A DNA stretch of 64,000 nt from contig CM073889.1 in the NCBI GenBank assembly GCA_037176705.1, positions 51,081,596 through 51,145,595 of the forward strand, written 5' to 3'. Positions within the stretch are counted from its first letter, which is position 1. Each line of letters begins with the position of its first letter. A model generated the notes under the pieces. That model saw only the letters and a list, made by a program, of their open reading frames with translations. It had not been told where the DNA came from and made no database searches. This DNA is from Molossus alvarezi. Taxonomy: Eukaryota > Chordata > Mammalia > Chiroptera > Molossidae. A program made the position numbers and the translations under genes. This document shows positions 22,611-34,444 of this stretch, in pieces.

Positions 22611-24303
22611 AAAAACAACACACCTGAAACCTATGAGACATAGGAAAAGCAGCCCTAAGTAAAAAATTTATTGCAATACAGACATACCTAAAAACATACA
22701 AAAATGTCAAATAAGCCTTCTGACCTAATACCTAAGTAAATAGAAAACAAACAGAACCCAAAGTGAGTAGAAGAAATAAAATAATAAAGATCTGAGGGGA
22801 AATAAATAAAATAGAGTGGGGAAAAAAAACATTAAACCTAGAGCTATTTTTGGGGAAAGAGATAAAATATAGATAGTCCTTTAAACAGCCTCAAGAAGAA
22901 GAAAAAAAAAAAAAAAAAAAAACTAGATACGACCCAAATAAATAAAATCATAAATAAAAGAGAAATAATATCTGAAACCACAAAAATACAAAGATTATAA
23001 GAAAATATTACAAACAACTATATGCCAACAAATTAGACAACCTGACAGAAATGCATAAATTTCTAGAAAGATAAAATCTCCCAAAATTGAACTGAGAAGA
23101 AATAGAAAATCTGAACAAATTGATTACAACTAATCATGCAGTAATCAAAAAAATTCCAGGAAAAAAAAAGTCTAGGATCAAATGGCTTCACAGTATATTA
23201 TATGAAACATTAAATTTTATGAAACATTAAAAAGAATTAGCACCCATTCTTTTAGAAGTATTCCAAAACTTTCAAGAGAAAAAAGACTCCGTAGCTTTTT
23301 TTTTTCTAATCCAACATTATCTTAATTCCAAAACAGATCAAGAAAGTAAAAAAAATAATTATGGGCCAATATGCCTGATGACCATAGGTGCAAAAATCCT
23401 CAACAAAATATAAGCAAACCAGATCTAGCAATTCATTAAAAATATTGTAATCATAATCAAGTGGGACTTACTCCTACAATGTAAGATTGGTACAATATCT
23501 ACAGATTGATTAACATGATACACCACAAAACCAAATGAAGAATAAGATTATGTAATCATATCAATAGATGTTAAAAAAAAAAAAAAAGCATTTTATAAAG
23601 TCCAGCACTCATATATAATACAAATTCTCAACATAATAAAGGCCATGTATGACCAGCCCACAGTCAACATCATTCTCAATGTAGAAAAACTAAAATTGTT
23701 TTCATAATGTCAGGAACAAATCAGGGACATATGCTTTCACTAATCTTATTCAACATAATACTGGAGGTTCTAGCCACAGCAATCAGAAAAAAATAAAGAA
23801 GAAATAAATGGCATCCAAACTGGAAAAAAAGTAAAATTGTCATCATTTTCAGATGACATGATACTCTATAAAGAAACCCTAAAAATTGCACTAAAACGCT
23901 ACTATAACAGATAATTGAATTTAGTAATGTAAAAGGATACAACATAAATAAATATTCAAAAATTGGTTGCATTTTTATACACCATGAACTATCAGGAAAG
24001 GGAACTAAGAAACAATCCCATTTACAAGTTCTTAAAAAAATGTACCTGGAAATAAATTTAATCAAGAAGATAAAACCTTATACTCAGAAAATTATAAGAT
24101 ACTGAAAAAAAAATTGCAGAAGATAAAATAAGTGGAAACATATAGTGTGTTTATGTATAGGAAGAATTAATATTATGAAATGTTTATACTTCCTGAAGCA
24201 ATCTATATATTTAATATAACTCCTATCAAATAAATGGTATGTTTCCAAAAACCAAAATAAATAGTTAAAACATTTATTTGGAAACACAAGAGAACTCAAA
24301 TAG

Positions 24304-24511
24304 CCCAGCCAGTTTGGCACAGTGGTTGAGGGTCAACCCACACAGCAAGAGGCTGCTGGTTCAAGTTCTGGTCAGTGCACATGCCCAGCTTGTGGGCCTG
24401 ATCCCCAGTGGGGAACACGCAGGAGGTAACCAATTGATGTTCTCTCTCATTGATGTTTCTCTCTCTCTCTACCTCTTCCTTCCCCCCTCTCTAAAAATCA
24501 ATAGAAAAAAA
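24304..24511 (+). mobile_element. VES-type SINE, diverged
   Basis: The head is cagccagtttggcacagtgg, with a B-box-like ggttcaagttctggtc, a CT-rich body and an A tail. Flanks actcaaatag (24294-24303) and actctaatag (24513-24522) are the target repeats. It is an older subfamily than the copies at 2270 and 26385. Confidence 0.88.
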
Positions 24512-24870
24512 AACTCTAATAGCCTTAGTAATCTTGACAAACAAGAAGAAAGTCAGTGACACACTACTTGATATCAAACTATACTACAGTGCTATAGTAA
24601 TCAAAACAACATGACATTGGCATAAACAGACATATAGATCAACTGAACAGAATAGAGAGCCCAGAAATAAACTCATGACCATATGGTCCACTTATATTTG
24701 ACAGATGAGGCAAGAACATACAATATGATACAGTCTATTTAATAAATGGTTTTGGGAATTTTGGAAAAATATATGCAAAAATCATAAAATGAACACCTTC
24801 TTATACCATATACAAGAATAAACTCAAAATGGATTAAAGTCTTAAATGTAAGTTTTAAAAGCATAAAACA

Positions 24871-24971
24871 CCAGTCCCTTGAAAGGACCAATCAGAGGCT
24901 TACAAGATATATATCTGCCCCAAGACAACACAGCCCCACGGGCAACCCGCTTGGATCACCTTTTCTCAATG
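24871..24971. other. About 100 bp of unassigned sequence upstream of L1-C
   Basis: This stretch (from agtcccttgaaaggaccaat to accttttctca) separates the end of old L1-F from the start of L1-C. It matches none of the other L1 leaders in the window. It may be pre-insertion host DNA or a 5' extension of the L1-C transcript. Confidence 0.4.
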
Positions 24972-25789
24972 AGGATTCCAAAATGGCAGCAGAGTGAACA
25001 GAAGGTACACAGATTGTCTCCCAGAACCAAACTGGAATTACAACTACAACACAGACAAATCCATGGGAAAAAGCAACAGAAAAGAACCTTGCGAGGACCA
25101 TAAAACCAGGGACACTGACTCAATCCTGGTAGCATTGCAAAAGTGCGAGATGGGGGCTGGGAGCCCACAGACAGCAGCGGCCTTAGCTGGGAACAGCGCC
25201 CTCGGGTTAAACTCCCAAGCAGCTCCACAGTGCAGAGCCGGGAAAAACACTAAAAAAGCCACAGCCACTCACCTTGAGCACAAGCAGAGGGAGGACAGAC
25301 TGAACTGAAACTGAATGGTGACACTTGGGATTTGGAGATAGCTCAAATCTTTTGCTGAGTTGCTGCCACGCAGGACAGAGGCCATCTTTCTCCTTCCCAG
25401 GGCCCTGGGGAGAGGCAGCTGCCCCTCCCTCTGAGATCCAACACCATCCAGTAGGCCATCGAAATGCTAACTGAGACTCATTAACAACCAGCATCAGACC
25501 GACCCTCGGGAAATACCCTTATGCTGAGCACCTGAGGGAGTTTTTTAATCAATTGACAACCCAAAACTCTTCAAGTAACCTGGACTGCTAGCCTCCAGGC
25601 AAAAAGATAGAGGATAACAGTACCTTTCCTGGGCTAGCAACTTTAACCAGGAACTTAAGACTTGACAGTGGTGTTTAACGTGGGCCCTCCCTCACTCACC
25701 TAAACCCAGGAGAGAGAGCCACAAACAGAAGAACACCAATACCCACAGAGAATACTTGACAGGCTCCAAAGCCCAGTGTGATAGCCAAA
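24972..25789 (+). promoter_or_regulatory. L1-C 5' UTR
   Basis: A leader of about 820 bp, homologous to those of A and B and ending at the ORF1 ATG. On the minus strand two overlapping frames (25494-25207 and 25228-24956) together cover the antisense ORF seen in L1-B. A frame change near 25207-25228 separates them. Confidence 0.55.
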
Positions 25790-26946
25790 ATGATGAAACA
25801 CAGAAACAGAAGCCAAATGAAAGAACAAGAGACCTCCACCAAAAATGAGATCAATGTGGAGAAGTTAGGCAACTTAACAGAGCTATAATTCAGAGCCATG
25901 ATCTTGAGGAAGCTCAACAGCATGAGTAAGAACATAGAGATGCTAAAAATAAACAAATTGGAAATTAAAAACCACCCAGAATAGATAAAAAAAAAAATGA
26001 CATATCAGAAATGAAAAACACATTGGAAAGTCTAAAAAGCAGAGTAGAGAAAGCTGAGGACCGGATTAGTAGATTAGAAGACAGGGTAAAAAAATCAACC
26101 AATCAGAAAACCAAAAAAAAAAAAAAAAAGATTAAAAAACAGGAAGACAACTTAAGAGAACTGTGGAACAACTGGAAATGTAATAATATTCACATCATAG
26201 GAGTCCCCAAAGAATAAGAAAATGAGCAAGGGTTAGAGAATATATTCAAAGAAATAGTGACAGAAAACTTTCCTAATTTGGGGAAAGAAGAAGGCATTCA
26301 AGTTCAAGAAGCACAGAGAGCCCCAAGTAAGAAGAACTTAAAAGGCCCACCTCAAAACACATAGTAAAAAAAAATGCCAAAAATAGCCCTGGCCGGTTTG
26401 GCTCAGCGGTTAGAGCGTCGGCCTGCGGTCCGGAGAGACCCGGGTTCGGTTTCCGCTAAGGGCATGTACTTTGGTTGCAGTTTGTCCCCGGCCCTGGTTG
26501 GTCATGCGGGTGGCAGCCACTCGATGTGTCCCTTCATGTCGATGTTTCTGTCTCTCTCTCCCTTCCTCTCTCTCCCTCCCACTCTATCTGTACAAAAAAT
26601 GGAAAAATATCCTTGGGTGAGGATAAAAAAAAAATGCCAAAAATTAAAGACAAAGAAAGAATCCTAAACGCAGCAAGAGATAAACAACAGGTTACCTACA
26701 AAGGAAAGCCCATAAGGCTCTCAGCTGACTTCTCACAAGAAACACTACAGACCAGAAGAGAATGGCATGAAGTAATCAAAGTCATGAAAAACAAGGATCT
26801 GAATCCAAGACTACTCTACGCAGCAAGACTATCATTCAAAATAGAAGGTCAAATAAAGAGCTTCCCAGACCAAAAAAAAAAAAAGGCTAAGGGAATACAT
26901 TAGCACCAAACCAGCACTTCAAGAAATGTTAAAATGACTACTGTAA
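25790..26946 (+). pseudogene. L1 ORF1 pseudogene, element C (SINE-interrupted)
   Basis: The start is at 25790 (gccaaaatgatgaaacac). The coiled-coil region is recognisable (26011-26100, SRVEKAEDRISRLEDRVKK), as is the RRM-like part with HIIGVPKE followed by a stop at 26215-26217. A SINE is inserted at 26385 in the CTD coding region, just after RHIV. The remainder resumes at 26645 (ERILNAARDKQQVTYKGKPI) and ends with TAA at 26944-26946 after an in-frame TGA at 26936. An in-frame TAA replaces a codon near 25885, and a 15-A run (26109-26129) shifts frame. This former RNA-binding protein gene is dead. Confidence 0.88.
26385..26625 (+). mobile_element. VES-type SINE in L1-C ORF1
   Basis: Full-length SINE very similar to 2270-2519. 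The target repeat aaaaaaaaatgccaaaaat is at 26366-26384 and 26626-26644. Head, B-box-like gggttcggtttccgct and CT-rich body are intact. Confidence 0.94.
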
Positions 26947-26991
26947 TTAGTAGAAGAAATAGGAAGAAAAATACAACCACACTAAACAAAA

Positions 26992-29900
26992 ATGGCAATA
27001 AAAAGTACATACCTATAATCACCTTAAATGTAAATGGACTGAATGATCCGATAAAAAGACACAGAGTAGCTGATTGAATAAGAAAGCATGACTCATCTAT
27101 ATGTTGTTTTCAAGAGAACCACCTCACAACAAAAGACTCACATAGGTTGAAAGTGAAGGGATGGAAAAAATGTTTCCAAGCAAATGGAAAGGAAAAAAAA
27201 GCTGGGGTAGCAATACTCATATCTGATAAAATAGATTTCAAAATGAAGGCCATAACTAGAGACAAAGAAGGCCACTACATAATATTGAAAGTATCTATTG
27301 AAAGGTTATATCTATCCAAGGAAGATATAACCTTGATAAACATATGCACCCAATATAGGAGCACCAAAATATATTAAAAATCTTCTGGAGGACTTCCAAG
27401 GAGAAATCGACAGCAATGCAATCATAGCAGGGTACATCAACACCCCGTTGACAGCACTGGATATATCCTCTGGACAAAAATTAGCAAGAAAACAGAGACT
27501 CTAAATGAAGCCCTAGACCAAATGAATTTAATAGATATCTACAGAGAATTACACCCCAAAACAACAGAATTCACATTCTTCTCAAGTGCACATGGGACAT
27601 TCTCAAAGATAGACCACATGATAGGACACAAACTAAATCTCTACAAGTTAAAGAACAATGAAATCATATCAAGCATCTTTGCAGATCACAATGGCATGAA
27701 ACTAAAAATCAATTACAACAAGAACATGCAAACACATTTGAACACATGAAGGCTAAATAGAATGTTATTAATCAAAAATGGGTTACTGAGAAAATCAAGG
27801 CAGAAATCAAAAACTTCCTGAAAACCAATGAAAATGAAGACACAACAACACAAAATCTATGAGTTGCAGTAAAAGCAGTTCTGAGAATGAAGTTCATAGC
27901 ACGACAGGACTAAATCACGAAACAAAAAAATTTTTAATTGACTGTCTAACCTCACAACATAAAGAATTAGAAAGCAAACAAAAAGAAAACCCCAGAGCAA
28001 GTAGAAGGAAGGAAATAGTAAATACCAGAGCAGGAATAAATAACATGGAGACCAAAAAAACAATTGAAAGGATCAGTGAAACAAAGAGCTGGTTTTTCGA
28101 AAAGATAAACAAGACTGATGGACCCTTAGCTAGACTCACCAAGAAACAAAGAGAGAGAACCCAAATACACAAAATCAGGAAGGAAAGAGTAGAAGTAACA
28201 ACCAACACCACAGAAATACAAGAGATCGTTAACAGCTACTGTGAACAATTATATGTCAACAAATTTGACAATCAAAGCGAAATGGACAAATTTCTAGAAA
28301 CACACAGTCTTTCAAAACTGGACCGGGAAGAGACAGAAAACTTGAACAGACCAATAACAAGTAAGGAAATTAAAGATGTAATCAAGACTCTCCCAGCAAA
28401 CAAAAGCCCAGGCCCAGATGGCTTCATGGGAGAGTTTTACCAAACATTCAAAAAAGAACTAACACCCATTCTCCTCAACTATTTCAAAAAAAATTCAAGA
28501 AGAAGAAAGACTTCCAAACTCATTCTATGAGACCAGCATAATTCTAATTCCAAAACCAGAAAAAGACACTACAAAGAAAGAAAACTACAGGCCAATACCC
28601 TGATGAACATAGATGCCAAAATCCTGAACAAAATACTAGCAAATCAGATCCAGCAATACATCAAAGAAATTATTCACCATGACCAAGTGGGATTCATCCC
28701 AGGGATGCAAGGCTAATACAATATTCGCAAATCAATAAATGTGATACACCACATAAACAAAATGAAGAATAAATACCACGTGATCATATCAATAGATACT
28801 GAAAAAGCATTCGACGTAATCCAGCATCCATTTCTGATAAAAACGCTCAGCAATGTAGAACTAGAGGAATCATATGTTGACATAATAAAGGCTATATATG
28901 AAAGACCTACAGCCCACATCATACTCAATGAGCAGAAACTAAAATCATTTCCATTAAGAACAGGAACAAGACAGGGATGTCCACTTTTGCCACTCTTATT
29001 GAACATAGGACTGGAAGTCTTAGCCACAGCAATCATACATGAAGAAAAAATAAAATGAATCCATATTGGAAATGAGAAAGTAAAACTGTCATTATTCACA
29101 GATCACATGATACTATACATAGAAAACCCCAAAGACTCCATGAAAAAAAATTTACTAAACTTAATAAATGAATTTGGCAAAGTAGCAGAATACAAAATTA
29201 ACATTAAGAAATGTTAATCAATGGCATTCTTATACACTAATGATGAACTCACAGAAAGAAAAACTAAGAAAACAATCCCATTTACCATTGTGGCAAAAAA
29301 ATTGAGATACCGCAAAATAAACTTGGCCAAAGAAATAAAGGACCTATTTGCAGAAAACTACAGGTCATTGAAAATAAAATAGAGAAAGACATAAACTAGG
29401 GGAAGCACATACCTTGTTCATGGATTGGAAGAATTAACATCATTAAATTGTCCATACTACCCAAAGCAATTTATAGATTCAAAGCAATCCCCATCAAAAT
29501 ACCAATGACATACTTCACAGAACTAGAACAAATACTTCGAAAGTTCATATGGAACCAAAAATGACCTGGAATAGCCACAGCAATCTTGAAAAAGAAGAAC
29601 AAAGTTGGATGGGTCACATTACCAGATTTCAGATTATACTACAAAGTCACTGTAATCAAAACAGCCTGGTACTGGCACAAGTACAAGCATATAGACCAGT
29701 GAAACAGAAGAGAGAACCCAGAAATAGACCCAAGGTAGTATGCTCAATTAATATTTGACAAAGGTGGCAAGAGTAAAGATAGCCTTTTTAATAAATGGTG
29801 TTGGGATAATTGGACAGCTACATGCCAAAAAATGAAACTAAACCATCAACTTACACCATGCACAAGAATAAACTCAAAATGGATAAAAGACTTAAATGTG

Positions 29901-30809
29901 ACTCATGAATCCATAAAAATTCTAAAAGAAACTGTAGGCAACAAAATTTCAGACATCATACACAGCAGAATTTTCACTGATACTTTACCTAAGGCAACAG
30001 AAATAAATATGAAAATAAACACATGGTACTACATCAAACTCAAAAGCTTCTGCACAGCAAAAAATAAAATCACCAAAATGGAAAGGCAACTCACTGTATA
30101 GGAGAGCATAATATATCAGGTAAGGGATTAATTTCTAATATATATATTTGTTGAGTCATACAACTCAACAAAAGGTAGACAAAGAACCCAGTTAAAAAAT
30201 GGGCAGAGGAACTAAATAGACACCTCTCCAAACAGGACATACAAATGGCCAAGAGACATATGAAGAAAAGCTCAACATCACTAATTATCAGAGAGATACA
30301 AATTAAAACAACAATGAGGTATCACCTCTCACCTGTCAGAATGGCCGCCATCAACAAATCATTGAACAAGTGTTGGTGATGGTGTGGAGAAAAGGGGACT
30401 CTAATACACTGCTGGTGTGAATGCAGACTGGTGCAGCCATTATGGAAAATAATATGGTGTTACCTCAAAAAATTAAAAATTTAGCTGCCATTTGACCCAG
30501 TGATTCCTATTCTAGAAATATACCCTAAGAAGCCTGAAACCCTAATCATAAAGAATATGTGTACCCCCATGTTTGTAGCAGCACTATTTACAATAGCTAA
30601 GATCTGGAAACAGCCCAAATGTCCATCAGTTGAATGGATTAAAAAAACTGTGGTACATGTACACAGTGGAGTACTATGCAGCTGTAAGAAAGAAATATCT
30701 CTTATCTTTTGAGACGGCGTGGAGGGACCTGGAAAGTGTCATCTTAAACGAAACAAGCCAAACAGAGAAAGGCAAGTATCATATGATCTTACTTATTTGT
30801 GGAATATAA
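26992..30809 (+). pseudogene. L1 ORF2 pseudogene, element C
   Basis: The ATG at 26992 is preserved. The endonuclease motif GDFNTP reads GYINTP (27430-27447), so the catalytic Asp is lost. The RT Asp pair is damaged: the second Asp is His (gat cac at 29101-29106, context [12 protein letters not shown]). A long open stretch, 27859-28530 (223 codons), covers the linker through [14 protein letters not shown], and another at 28741-29058 covers the palm with [20 protein letters not shown]. The end at 30807-30809 is TAA after a decayed C-terminal domain. Frame breaks occur at more than eight places. Two independent catalytic losses make revival implausible. Confidence 0.9.
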
Positions 30810-31076
30810 TGAACATAACAGTCTGAGAAATGGGGTAGTCCCAGAGGCATGGAAGTAGGGTACAGACTGACAATCCCCAGAAGAGGGTGTCGTGGGGGAG
30901 AGATAATCCTCAGAACTTATATTCATGTACGCATGAACAATGGACATGGACAACAAAGCTGGGGACAGAGCTGGGAGAAGGGGGAATAATAGGGAGGAAT
31001 GGAGAAACCTCTGTAACAAAAATAAATTAATTAATTGAATTTTTAAAAATAAAATAAATTAAAAAAAAAAAAAAGG

Positions 31077-32370
31077 ATGGCATCTGTGTTCATCAGGGAT
31101 ATTGACCTGTGGTTTACTTTCTTTGTACTGTCTCTATTTGGTTTTGGAATTAGAATTATGTCGGCCTCATAAAATGTGTTTGAAAGTCTTTCATCTTTTT
31201 GGATTTTTAAAAATAGTTTGAGGAGAATAAAAGTTAGATTTTTTTTTAATGTTTAGTATAACACCCTCATGAAGATATTCCGGCCTCAGCTTTTGTTTGC
31301 TGGGAGTTTCTTGATTCCATCTTCAATTTTCTTAGTTGTTACTGGTCTCTTCCAGTTTTTTATCTTTCCTGGTTATGTTTTGGGAGACTGTGTATTTCTA
31401 GAAATTTGTCCATTTAGCTTATATTGTCCAATTTGTTGGCATATAACTTTGTAATATGTTTTAATGATCCTTTGTATTCTGTGGTGTCTGTTGTTACTTC
31501 TCCTCTGGTGTTCTTAATTTTGTTTATTTGGGTCTTTTATTTTTGTTTCTTGTTGAGTCTGCCTAAGGGTCCTTCAATCTTGTTCTTTCTTATCAAAGAC
31601 CTGCTCTTTGTTTCAATGATCTTTTAAATTGTTTATTTTTTTAAAATTTCTATGTCCTTTATTTCTGCTTTAACCTCTACTATTTATTTCCTTTTACTTG
31701 CTCTCAGTTTTTCTTTTTGTTTACTTTCTAGTTCTTTGAGTTGTAGGGTTAGAAAGTCAATTAGGAAATTTTTTGTTTGTTTTTGGAGGTAGAACTGTAG
31801 GGCTATGAACTTGCCTCTCAGGACTGCTTTTGCTACTTCTCATAGATTTTTTTGTTGTGTGTGTTTATTTTTATCTGTTTTCAGGAATTTTTTAACTTTT
31901 TCTTTGATCTTTTTGGTAACCCATTTGTTTAATAACATGCTATTTAGCATCCATGTGTTTGAATATTTTTGTTGTAATTGCTTTTTTCATGCCATTGTTA
32001 TCTGAGAAGATGCTTGATAGAATTTTAATTTTTTTGAATTTTTAGAAATTTACTTTCTGTCCTAACATGTGCTCTATCTTTGAAAATGTCCTGTGTGCAT
32101 TTGAGAAGAATGTATATTCTGCATCTTTGTTGTGAAATGTTCCATAAATATCAATCATGTCCAGCTGGTTTATTTGATCATTTAGGGACTGTTTGTCCCT
32201 CTTAACTTTTTGTCTAGAAGATCTATCCAGTGGGGTGTTAAAGTCACCCACTATGATTGTATTGCTATTGATCTCTCCTTTGAAGTCCTCCAGAAGTATT
32301 TTAACATATTGTGGTGCTCCTGTGTTTGGTGCATATATGTTATTATTGATAGATACTTATTAGTTGTCAT
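31077..32370 (-). pseudogene. L1 ORF2 5' part, element H, with internal deletion
   Basis: The ATG at 32368-32370 begins MTTNKYLSII and then jumps within a dozen codons to the IYAPNTG block, so about 300 bp of the endonuclease domain is missing. The second half of that domain keeps GDFNTPLDRSS (near 32245-32220) and the long open piece 32251-32042. The linker and early RT follow, with several stops, and the copy ends at 31077 before the RT active site. It is inactive. Confidence 0.8.
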
Positions 32371-32417
32371 TTTAATTTTATCCCTATGTTCCTCTACATA
32401 TATATATTTTCTTCTTC

Positions 32418-32462
32418 TTACAGCAGTCCCTTTAGCATTTCTTGCAGTGCTGGTTTGGTGGT

Positions 32463-32516
<54 letters not shown>

Positions 32517-33399
32517 GAGGCTCCTTATTTCACCTTCAATTTTAAATGATAGCTCTCCTGGATAGAGTAGTCTTGGAGTCAGACCCTTCCCTTTTATGAC
32601 TTTGTACACTTCATGCCACTCCCTTCTGTCCTGAAGTGTTTCTATTGAGAAATCAGCTGAGAGTCAAGTGGGAACTTTCTTATAGGTAACTTTCTTTCAC
32701 TCTCTTGCTTCCTTTAAGATTCTTTTTTTGTCTTTAATGTTTGCCATTTTAATTATAATATGCTAGCTATGGGTCTTTTGGGGTTCATCTTGCTTGGGAC
32801 TCTTGGTGTTTCCTGGACTTGTGTGACTTTTTCCTTTGCTAAATTAGGAGTTTTCTGTCATTATTTCTTCAAGCACGTTCTCCATTTTGTTCTCTGATTC
32901 TTTTCCTTCTGGTACCCCTATGATGTGAATGTTATTACACTTTGTATATTCCCAAATCTTTCTTATACTCACTTTCCTCCTGTTTTTTTGTTTGTTTGTT
33001 TGTTTGTTTGTTTTTTCCATTTGCTGCTCTATTTGGGCATATTTTTTTTCTACCTTGTCTTCTAATTTGTTGATTTAGTCTTCAGCTTTTTCTAATCTAC
33101 TATTGAATCCTTCTAAGATATTTTTTATATCGGGTAAGTCATTCTGCATTTCCTCTTGATTTTTATTTATAGCTTCTACCTTTAAAAAAAAAAAAAAAAA
33201 AAAGCTGATGTAGTTCCCATTGAGCTCTCTATAATTCTCATTAAGTTGCTTGTGTTTCTCCCTAAATCATTTGAACACCCTTAAAATCATTGTTTTGAAT
33301 TCTTTATCTGACAAATTGCTTTCTTCTATTTCATGTAGTTCCTTTTCTGATAATTTCTTCTTTTTTTTTTCATTTGGGTATTATTTTTTTTCTCCCCAT
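32418..33399 (-). pseudogene. L1 ORF1 pseudogene, element H
   Basis: The start codon is at 33397-33399 (ctaaaatgggga context) and the stop at 32418-32420. The coiled-coil region contains an expanded A run (33183-33203 on the plus strand as poly-A), and the C-terminal domain contains an AT dinucleotide expansion (32465-32513) that replaces the normal KSF-KRLREYIS region. Recognisable pieces include the CTD residues KVIKGKGLTPRLLYPGELSF (32600-32540). There are many frameshifts. It is an old, inactive copy of the L1 RNA-binding protein gene. Confidence 0.8.
32465..32513. repeat. (TA)n microsatellite
   Basis: About 24 uninterrupted TA units inside the ORF1 C-terminal domain of L1-H. Confidence 0.95.
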
Positions 33400-34315
33400 T
33401 TTAGCTGCCTGGTAGTTCTAGAACTGTTGAGGGATGTTGGAATGTGTAGGCAGGTCAGTGTGTATCAAGTAAGGCTGCTGTACCTCCCAGATTGTTCTGG
33501 TGCATGACACCTCTTGCCTATTGTGTGTCCTGGAGGATTGACTACTGGGTGGCCGGTATTGGTCTCTCCTGGTAGGCACTACTGCCACATTGCACAGGCC
33601 CCACTGGAATCATGCTCCCTGCTGGTGCCACAAACAGCTGTATCATTTGGGCACCACTGGAGCTGTGGGCCCCATCAATGTCACAGGCAGCTGTATCATG
33701 TCAGCCCCACTGGAGCCCTGGGTCCTGCTGCTGGCAGCTGGGGAGTGCTGCTGCCTGGTGGGGCTCAGCTCTTGCTCAGCCTCTGCTGATGATTTTTGGA
33801 AATGGGTCTAATGTTCCTATCTGTGCTGCTGCTGCCTGGGGATGGATGTCTGTTCCAACCCTCTATTGCTTGGGATGTATCTCAGCCCTGATCAGGCTGC
33901 TGCTGTTGGCGATGGTACTGGGCATTTAGCTTCTTATGGTTTCTGTAGCAGGCCCACAGACAGTGCTGCTAATTGGCACTGGCCTGTGTTGACACAGCAG
34001 GGTCCACTGGTCCAATGATGGATGGTGCACTGGTGGGCTCAGGTTGTTGGGCCCTAGCCACTCCCACTGCCTTCTCCCAAATAAGTGGAGGGTCTTCCAA
34101 AATGGTGGGGCCATGCAGGAAGAAGCACCCTGACAAGCCACTTACCATGGTAGCTAGTTGCTCTATGTCCACAGTACAGGAATGTGTGACCTACATTTCT
34201 AAACTTCTTGAGGTTGCTAATCCACACTCATTTCAACTTACACTCTCTCTCACACTCGCTCACTCTCTCACACACTCACCCTCCCTTCAGTCCTGCCCAA
34301 TGCAATATTTTTTTC

Positions 34316-34444
34316 TCTTTCACTGTAATTTTGTTAAATGTCTTTACATATGTCTGTTGGCCATCTGTAGGTCTTCCTTGAAAATTTTTCTATTCACTCC
34401 TTTTCCCATTTTCAATTGGATTTTCAGATTTTTGCTGTTGAGTT
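34316..34444 (-). mobile_element. Old LINE-1 element J, downstream piece
   Basis: Minus-strand late ORF2 sequence (catacaactcaacagcaaaa, then gaagacctacagatggccaa). It continues exactly where 42263 leaves off, so L1-G is inserted between the two parts of J. It ends at the start of L1-H. Confidence 0.78.

Larger units (their letters stand above)
22372..24870 (+). mobile_element. Old LINE-1 element F, 5'-truncated fragment
   Basis: It starts in the endonuclease-to-RT linker of ORF2 (aacctggagac... then, after insertion T, acctgaaacctatgag), continues through the RT (an FSDDMILY-like core near 23850-23875) and ends in late ORF2 near 24870. It is strongly decayed. It contains insertion T (22409-22610) and a SINE (24304-24511). 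It is the most diverged plus-strand L1 together with E, and no ORF is usable. Confidence 0.82.
24972..31072 (+). mobile_element. LINE-1 element C, full length but decayed
   Basis: It starts at gaggattccaaaatggcagc, as L1-A and L1-B do, and contains the 5' UTR (24972-25789), ORF1, ORF2, 3' UTR (30810-31020) and an A-rich tail to 31072. A SINE sits in ORF1. No clear flanking target repeat was found. Both ORFs are heavily mutated. Confidence 0.92.
31077..34315 (-). mobile_element. LINE-1 element H (5' UTR, ORF1 and 5' part of ORF2)
   Basis: On the minus strand it reads 5' UTR (34315-33400), ORF1 (33399-32418) and ORF2 (32370-31077), and stops in the RT region where the L1-C tail begins. Its leader is not the A/B/C type. 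It is homologous to the outer module of the L1-G leader (42262-41330). An internal loss of roughly 300 bp removes the start of the endonuclease domain. Confidence 0.85.

Noticed and set aside
32465..32513. TA array as a possible regulatory or origin element
   Set aside because: It is a simple microsatellite inside a decayed L1 ORF1, with no associated structure.
33514..34172. Several overlapping frames of 60-100 codons with Cys/Trp/His-rich products
   Set aside because: They lie in the GC-rich leader of L1-H and overlap in all frames on both strands. I do not treat them as genes; the antisense frame of the A/B/C-type leader is reported separately because it recurs.
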